From CAIRDP01 sp037134895 (lineage in GTDB: Bacteria; Bacteroidota; Bacteroidia; Bacteroidales; FEN-979): a stretch of DNA of 64,000 nt. Position 1 is the stretch's first letter; each line of letters opens with the position of its first letter. The DNA is taken from assembly GCA_037134895.1 (NCBI GenBank), contig JBAXLI010000003.1:1-64000 (forward strand), written 5' to 3'. Below the pieces are notes generated by a model. The model was not told the DNA's origin. It did not search any database and saw nothing but the letters and a program-made list of their open reading frames with translations. Shown here one piece after another: positions 59,581 through 64,000 of the stretch. Both the position numbers and the translations under genes were made by a program.

Positions 59581-60285
59581 ATGAAAAAGTATTTACTGGC
59601 AGCATCATTTATTTTATTCGGGACCATCCTGGCTCTCGCCCAGGAACAGCCAATACAGCAGCAACAGTCCGCACAGTCAAAAACTGGTCCGCAATCAATT
59701 AAAAACAATATACACAGCGGTTTTTATCTCAAAGTCGGGGGGTCTTTTGCTGTGGGGAAATTTGCCAGCACCACAACTTATTACTATAATTACAAGACCT
59801 ACAAGGATACGATCACATACTATAAGGCTAAAATAGGGCCCGCCCTTGAGTTGGGATGGCTGATCTATATAGGACCCGCCTTTGCAGGCAATCACATCAG
59901 GGCGGGTATTGATGCCACATTTCTTACCATGTCGTTCAATCCCACCGATCCCCTGCTTGCTCCCGACGTTTCAGCTTCAAAGAAACTTGAATATTACTAT
60001 TATTTTGCCGGGCAGAAGTTCGGGCCACTGTTAACCATCAATCCTGTCGATTACCTCATGATCGACCTTTCCTATAAGCTCAATGCGACCGCAGCTTGGT
60101 ATCACAGCATGTGGGGGTCGAGCTATACCCTGAATGAAGTGAGCCTCGGACTGAGGTACAGGGTGATGCTTTTTGCCTTCCAGTATAACTGGGGCAAGGT
60201 CAAATTTACATACAACCAGGGGGACAATCCCCAGTACTGGGTTGACTATTCCACCTTCAGGATCATCATGGGTCTTAAATTCTAG
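59581..60285 (+). CDS. outer membrane beta-barrel protein, 234 aa
   Basis: A small exported protein. The signal peptide ends near LALAQEQP (about 21), followed by a Gln/Ser-rich linker (about 22-45) and a beta-rich region of alternating aromatic residues up to the C-terminal phenylalanine, the usual signal for outer-membrane insertion. No specific family is recognised. It may anchor or organise the product in the outer membrane, or be unrelated to the cluster. It has its own promoter-like box. Confidence 0.75.
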   Translation: MKKYLLAASFILFGTILALAQEQPIQQQQSAQSKTGPQSIKNNIHSGFYLKVGGSFAVGKFASTTTYYYNYKTYKDTITYYKAKIGPALELGWLIYIGPAFAGNHIRAGIDATFLTMSFNPTDPLLAPDVSASKKLEYYYYFAGQKFGPLLTINPVDYLMIDLSYKLNATAAWYHSMWGSSYTLNEVSLGLRYRVMLFAFQYNWGKVKFTYNQGDNPQYWVDYSTFRIIMGLKF

Positions 60286-60355
60286 TATAGATAAAAAAGC
60301 GAATAATTGAATAATAGAATACTCGAATTTTGAGTTCAGAATTATTGATCTTGAC

Positions 60356-61672
60356 ATGCAAAATTTGTTCTTCCCTGAAATAGAGCGTAAATCCTTAACG
60401 GAGATCAAAGAGTTCCAGGAACAAGCCCTGGCGGGATTACTATCCTATGTCAAAGAGCATTCAGCCTTTTACAGAAAGCTTTTCAAAGAACATTCCATCG
60501 ATATAAGCAGCATACGCAACCTGGAGGATCTCTCGCGGCTGCCTGTCACGGATAAATCCCACCTTCAGCGCTACAACGAAGATTTCATTTGTGTTCCGAA
60601 GAGCCGGATCGTTGATTATATAACTACATCGGGAACCATGGGCGACCCTGTAACTGTGGCCATGACCGATCGTGACCTCGACCGCCTCGCATACAATGAA
60701 GCGCTTTCATTTACCTGCGCCGACGGCTCTGCCGACGATATCTTCCAGCTTATGACAACCCTCGACCGGAGGTTTATGGCCGGCATGGCGTATTTCCTTG
60801 GCATCCGTAAACTGGGAGGCGGCATCGTAAGGGTAGGCAATGGCATTCCCGAGCTGCAATGGGATACCATCAACCGCATCCGCCCAAATACTATAATTGT
60901 TGTTCCCTCCTTCATACTCAGGATCATTGAATATGCTGAACAAAAAGGGATAGATTACCGCGCATCAAGTATCACCAAAGCAGTCTGCATCGGTGAACCT
61001 CTCAGGAACACCGACTTAAGCCTTAATGCCCTTGGAAGGAAGATCCTCGAAAAATGGCCCCTGCAGCTATACTCGACCTATGCCTCCACCGAAATGGCCA
61101 CCACTTTTACAGAATGCAGGGAAGGAAAAGGCGGACATCATCACCCTGAACTTATTATCGTAGAGTTTCTTGATGATCAAGACAAACCGGTCGCAGATGA
61201 CCAGCCCGGTGAAGTGACTATAACCACGCTTGGTGTTGAAGGGATGCCTTTGATCAGGTTTAAAACAGGGGATGTATGTTATCATTACAATCTGCCCTGT
61301 GCCTGCGGAAGGACAACCATGAGGCTGGGGCCTGTCATTGGCCGCAGGAAACAGATGATCAAATTCAAGGGTACTACCTTATATCCTCCTGCCCTTTACG
61401 ATATCCTGGATAACATACCCTATATAAAAAACTACTTTGTCGAGGTCTACACCAATGACATCGGCACTGATGAGATCGTCATCAATGCAGGTGTTGTAGC
61501 TGAAAACCTGGAATTTGAAAAGGATATCAAAGACCATTTCAGGGCCAGGCTCAGGGTAGCTCCACAGATCCGGTTCCTGACACCCGAGGCTGTCACCAGG
61601 GTGCAGTTCCCCGAAGGCAATCGCAAAGCGTTGAAGTTCATAGACAAAAGAAACTGTTCCCCTAATTCCTGA
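60356..61672 (+). CDS. PaaK-like AMP-binding ligase (phenylacetate/aryl-CoA ligase family)
   Basis: A 438-residue adenylate-forming enzyme. The P-loop is TTSGTMGDPVTVAM, and YSTYASTEMATTFTEC and PLIRFKTGDVCYHY mark the rest of the active site. The C-terminal lid is short, as in PaaK. A Cys-rich loop (CACGRT) is typical. It probably activates 4-coumarate, or a benzoate made from it, as adenylate for transfer to CoA or a carrier protein. It is the last gene of the biosynthetic region on the plus strand. Confidence 0.87.
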   Translation: MQNLFFPEIERKSLTEIKEFQEQALAGLLSYVKEHSAFYRKLFKEHSIDISSIRNLEDLSRLPVTDKSHLQRYNEDFICVPKSRIVDYITTSGTMGDPVTVAMTDRDLDRLAYNEALSFTCADGSADDIFQLMTTLDRRFMAGMAYFLGIRKLGGGIVRVGNGIPELQWDTINRIRPNTIIVVPSFILRIIEYAEQKGIDYRASSITKAVCIGEPLRNTDLSLNALGRKILEKWPLQLYSTYASTEMATTFTECREGKGGHHHPELIIVEFLDDQDKPVADDQPGEVTITTLGVEGMPLIRFKTGDVCYHYNLPCACGRTTMRLGPVIGRRKQMIKFKGTTLYPPALYDILDNIPYIKNYFVEVYTNDIGTDEIVINAGVVAENLEFEKDIKDHFRARLRVAPQIRFLTPEAVTRVQFPEGNRKALKFIDKRNCSPNS

Positions 61673-61699
61673 GGATTTCAGGATTCGTCCGCATCAAAT

Positions 61700-61730
61700 T
61701 TGGAAAAATCGTATTACTGTTTTAGATTTG
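61700..61730 (+). promoter_or_regulatory. Bacteroidota-type promoter
   Basis: TTG (61700-61702), 20 bp and TAGATTTG (61723-61730) match TTG-N17-23-TAnnTTTG, 37 bp before the ATG at 61768. Confidence 0.6.
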
Positions 61731-61767
61731 TAGAACAATATGGAAAGTAACCCAAAAATCAGATAGT

Positions 61768-62403
61768 ATGAAAAAACTAGCAACTTTAGTATTGATCAGC
61801 TGCTTTGTGTTTTCAGGAAGCAGCCTGTTTTCACAGAAACTAAAAACCGGCGACCTTTCGGTTCTCAAAGGCCAGAAGACTGTAAACCTTCAGTTTGATT
61901 ACTCAAAAATGGAGGTTGGGAAGTTTGCCAATGAAGAAGATTACATCAAGAAAGGGATAGACGACAGGAACAAGAAGAAGGAAGGCTCAGGAGATGCATG
62001 GGCTGCAAAATGGAGAGCCGATAAAACTGAACGCTACCAGCCTGCTTTTATCGAAGCGTTTAACAAAAAATCCGATGATTGCGGTATCGAGGTAAAGGAA
62101 AACGCAACCGACGCCAAGTATACACTCATTATCCGCACAGTATTCCTGGAGCAGGGTGTTGAAGCTATCGTTGGTTCCAAACCTTCAGAAATTGACCTGG
62201 TGATTGATGTTGTTGAGACTACTGCTCCGGATAAAGTGATTGCAACCATCGATGCCGAAAAGAACAAAGGTTCCTCAACCAGGATGACAGTGAACGGTGT
62301 TCCCGTCAGCAAGGAAACGTATGATACCGGACTTCGCATCGCCGAAGCTTATGAAACCGCAGGGAAAAATGTTGCAAAATTCGTTTGCAAGCAATTAAAG
62401 TAA
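61768..62403 (+). CDS. secreted protein of unknown function, 211 aa
   Basis: A protein with a clear signal peptide (about 1-22, ending near SLFSQK). The mature part is acidic and mixed alpha/beta, with FDYSKMEVGKF, an internal Lys/Gly-rich stretch, and TLIIRTVFLEQGVEAIVGSKPSEIDLVIDVVE. I recognise no family. It has its own promoter and a strong terminator, so it is a single-gene unit and probably not part of the biosynthetic operon. Confidence 0.72.
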   Translation: MKKLATLVLISCFVFSGSSLFSQKLKTGDLSVLKGQKTVNLQFDYSKMEVGKFANEEDYIKKGIDDRNKKKEGSGDAWAAKWRADKTERYQPAFIEAFNKKSDDCGIEVKENATDAKYTLIIRTVFLEQGVEAIVGSKPSEIDLVIDVVETTAPDKVIATIDAEKNKGSSTRMTVNGVPVSKETYDTGLRIAEAYETAGKNVAKFVCKQLK

Positions 62404-62417
62404 CCTGTCAGGTTATC

Positions 62418-62457
62418 AATACATAAGGCTGATTGGAACCAATCAGCCTTATGTATT
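62418..62457. terminator. bidirectional terminator between convergent genes
   Basis: A 19-bp perfect stem (AATACATAAGGCTGATTGG paired with its exact complement) has a loop of only two bases (AA) and is followed by TTTT on the plus strand. It should stop transcription of both flanking genes. Confidence 0.9.
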
Positions 62458-62471
62458 TTATCCATTATCCT

Positions 62472-64000
62472 TTATTTCTTAGGGTACACTTCTTTCCCCG
62501 AAATCCAGGTTGAAAGCACCTTGGTTTGCGGGATTTTCTCAAGGCTTACGTCCATGATATCCTGGTCGAGGATGACAAAATCGGCCTGTTTTCCCGGTTC
62601 CAGGCTGCCGGTTTCGGTATCCCAGAAATTTGCCATGGCAGCCCAGATAGTAATTGATCTCAGTGCCTCTTCCCTGCTCAATGCGTTTTTCATCAGGAAC
62701 CCGTTTTCAGGTTTGCCTTGAATGTTTTTTCGTGTAACCGCAGCATAGAAAGTCAGCAAGGGCGAGATATTCTCAATCGGGAAGTCCGTACCGTTTGCCA
62801 GCCATCCATTCTGGCTGAGCAGATCTTTGTATGCATATGCCCAGGTTGTTCTTTCCTGTCCGAGCCTGTCGGGAGCCCAGGCCATGTCAGATGTTGCGTG
62901 AGTCGCCTGCACCGAAGGAATGATTGAAAAATCCCTGAACTTATGCAGATCCGAAGGATCGACAACCTGGCAATGTTCAATTCTCCACCTCAGGTCATTC
63001 GGCTCTTTCAGGTATTCCCCGTATATATCGAGTACAAGTTTGTTTGCCGAGTCCCCAATGGCATGGGTGTTGACCTGGTAGCCATATTCAAGGCAGATCT
63101 TGCAGATCTTTCTGAGAGAATCTGCCGTGATGACCTGTATTCCATACTGGCAAGGAAAGTCAGCATAAGGCTGTTTCAGCAGGGCAGTCCGGCTTCCAAG
63201 ACTGCCGTCGGCATACAATTTGACCGAGCTTACATGAAGCCGCTCGGTTTTATATGGTCCGTTCTTTACGAACTTATCAATATTCTGAATGCTGGGGTCA
63301 AGCATGGCATAGACACGGATCATTCCTGCCGAATCGGGCCCCGAGCCCAGTTCATCAAGAAGATTTACAGTTTCATTATCGAGCCCGGCATCACTGACCA
63401 TGGTGAGTCCGACGGCAAAACAGCTTTCCCTTGCCCTTTCAAGCAAAGAGAGTTGTTCATCCATCTCTGGTTTAGGTATGGTATTCCGCATATGGTCGGC
63501 AGCTCGTTCGCTAAGAATTCCGGTCAACCGGCCGTTCTTAACATCAACCTCACCGGGATTGAATGAATTCACAGGTTCAATTCCTGCTTTCTTTAAGGCG
63601 GATTTGTTTGCCAGGACCACATGGCCGTCTACCCTTGTAAGTACCACCGGGTTTTCGGGATACAGCACATCGAGTTTGCAGCTATTGGGAAAGATTTTGA
63701 CAGTCCAGAGGTTCTGATCCCATCCGCGGCCTACTATCCAGTCCCCCGGTTTGTATTTCCCCGACTCCTTTATCCGCAGTAATACCTCATCAAATGAAGA
63801 ACAGCCATTAAGCATGACATATCTCAGGTTCAGGGCATATCCGTAAAAATGACAGTGGGCGTCGATAAAGCCGGGATAAACTGGTTTTTGGCCTGCATCT
63901 ATGATTTTGCCGGCTATGAAATGCTCCATAATATCCTTCTGAGAGCCGGTAGCGATAACTTTTCCGGAGCTGACTGCCATTGCACCGGCGACACTCAGGA
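62472..64000 (-). CDS. YtcJ-like amidohydrolase (5' end outside the window)
   Basis: A metal-dependent amidohydrolase whose frame stays open to the right edge, so the N-terminus is missing. From the first internal Met, AVSSGKVIATGSQKDI leads to the metal motif GFIDAHCHFYG, then WIVGRGWDQNLW, VDGHVVLANK, NTHAIGDSANK and RIEHCQVV. The C-terminus has AMANFWDTETGSLEPGKQADFVILD. It is the YtcJ type, whose substrates are mostly unknown. It is convergent with the preceding gene and not part of the biosynthetic cluster by position. Confidence 0.88.
   Translation of the reverse strand, partial: LSVAGAMAVSSGKVIATGSQKDIMEHFIAGKIIDAGQKPVYPGFIDAHCHFYGYALNLRYVMLNGCSSFDEVLLRIKESGKYKPGDWIVGRGWDQNLWTVKIFPNSCKLDVLYPENPVVLTRVDGHVVLANKSALKKAGIEPVNSFNPGEVDVKNGRLTGILSERAADHMRNTIPKPEMDEQLSLLERARESCFAVGLTMVSDAGLDNETVNLLDELGSGPDSAGMIRVYAMLDPSIQNIDKFVKNGPYKTERLHVSSVKLYADGSLGSRTALLKQPYADFPCQYGIQVITADSLRKICKICLEYGYQVNTHAIGDSANKLVLDIYGEYLKEPNDLRWRIEHCQVVDPSDLHKFRDFSIIPSVQATHATSDMAWAPDRLGQERTTWAYAYKDLLSQNGWLANGTDFPIENISPLLTFYAAVTRKNIQGKPENGFLMKNALSREEALRSITIWAAMANFWDTETGSLEPGKQADFVILDQDIMDVSLEKIPQTKVLSTWISGKEVYPKK

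Noticed and set aside
7400..61700. Cobalamin riboswitch expected with so many B12-type enzymes
   Set aside because: The intergenic gaps are too short, and I saw no B12-box-like sequence in the longer ones.

Overview
The window looks like a chromosome segment of a Bacteroidota bacterium. Promoter-like TAnnTTTG -7 boxes, sometimes with an upstream TTG, precede many genes. Shine-Dalgarno signals are weak, LolA/TonB outer-membrane genes are present, and the tyrosine ammonia-lyase is very close to the Flavobacterium flexirubin-type enzyme as I remember it. A precise family cannot be fixed from the sequence alone.

Region 1 (1-7.4 kb) is an AT-rich accessory island. It holds an unrecognised 450-residue protein, two small overlapping genes (one with a possible C/H/D papain-like triad), a XhoI/PaeR7I-type type II restriction-modification pair, an AlbA_2/HATPase ATP-binding protein, a large imperfect palindrome, a small orphan gene and tRNA-Arg(ACG).

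Region 2 (7.4-61.7 kb) is a very large, almost gap-free type II fatty acid/polyketide-like cluster of the flexirubin/aryl-polyene kind. It has tyrosine ammonia-lyase and a PaaK-like ligase (4-coumarate supply and activation), FabG, five FabF-type ketosynthases, two ketosynthase-like chain-length-factor partners, a KAS III-like enzyme, a short ketosynthase-like protein, a FabD-like transacylase, four carrier proteins, two dehydratases and two hot-dog thioesterases. Two enoyl-CoA hydratase-like proteins and a 3-hydroxyacyl-CoA dehydrogenase could shorten an aryl starter. Tailoring and transport candidates are five cobalamin-binding-type radical SAM proteins (one fused to an LpxL-like acyltransferase), two CrtI-like oxidoreductases, an O-methyltransferase, a sulfotransferase, a membrane-anchored Ntn acyltransferase, a glycosyltransferase, an MMPL-acyltransferase-methyltransferase fusion, ABC parts, LolA with a lipoprotein, and a TonB-dependent receptor. 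The likely product is an aryl polyene-type lipid or pigment built at the inner membrane and delivered to the outer membrane.

The features that least resemble the textbook cluster are three paralogous two-gene modules (a small XRE-like helix-turn-helix protein followed by a BtrH-like Cys/His/Asp protein), the acyltransferase-radical SAM fusion, and a heptanucleotide minisatellite inside a chain-length-factor gene whose unit length predicts frameshift switching. Several other short tandem repeats sit between genes, including a 160-bp pair of arrays between convergent genes.

Region 3 (61.7-64 kb) holds a small secreted protein, a strong bidirectional terminator and a YtcJ-like amidohydrolase that runs off the right edge.
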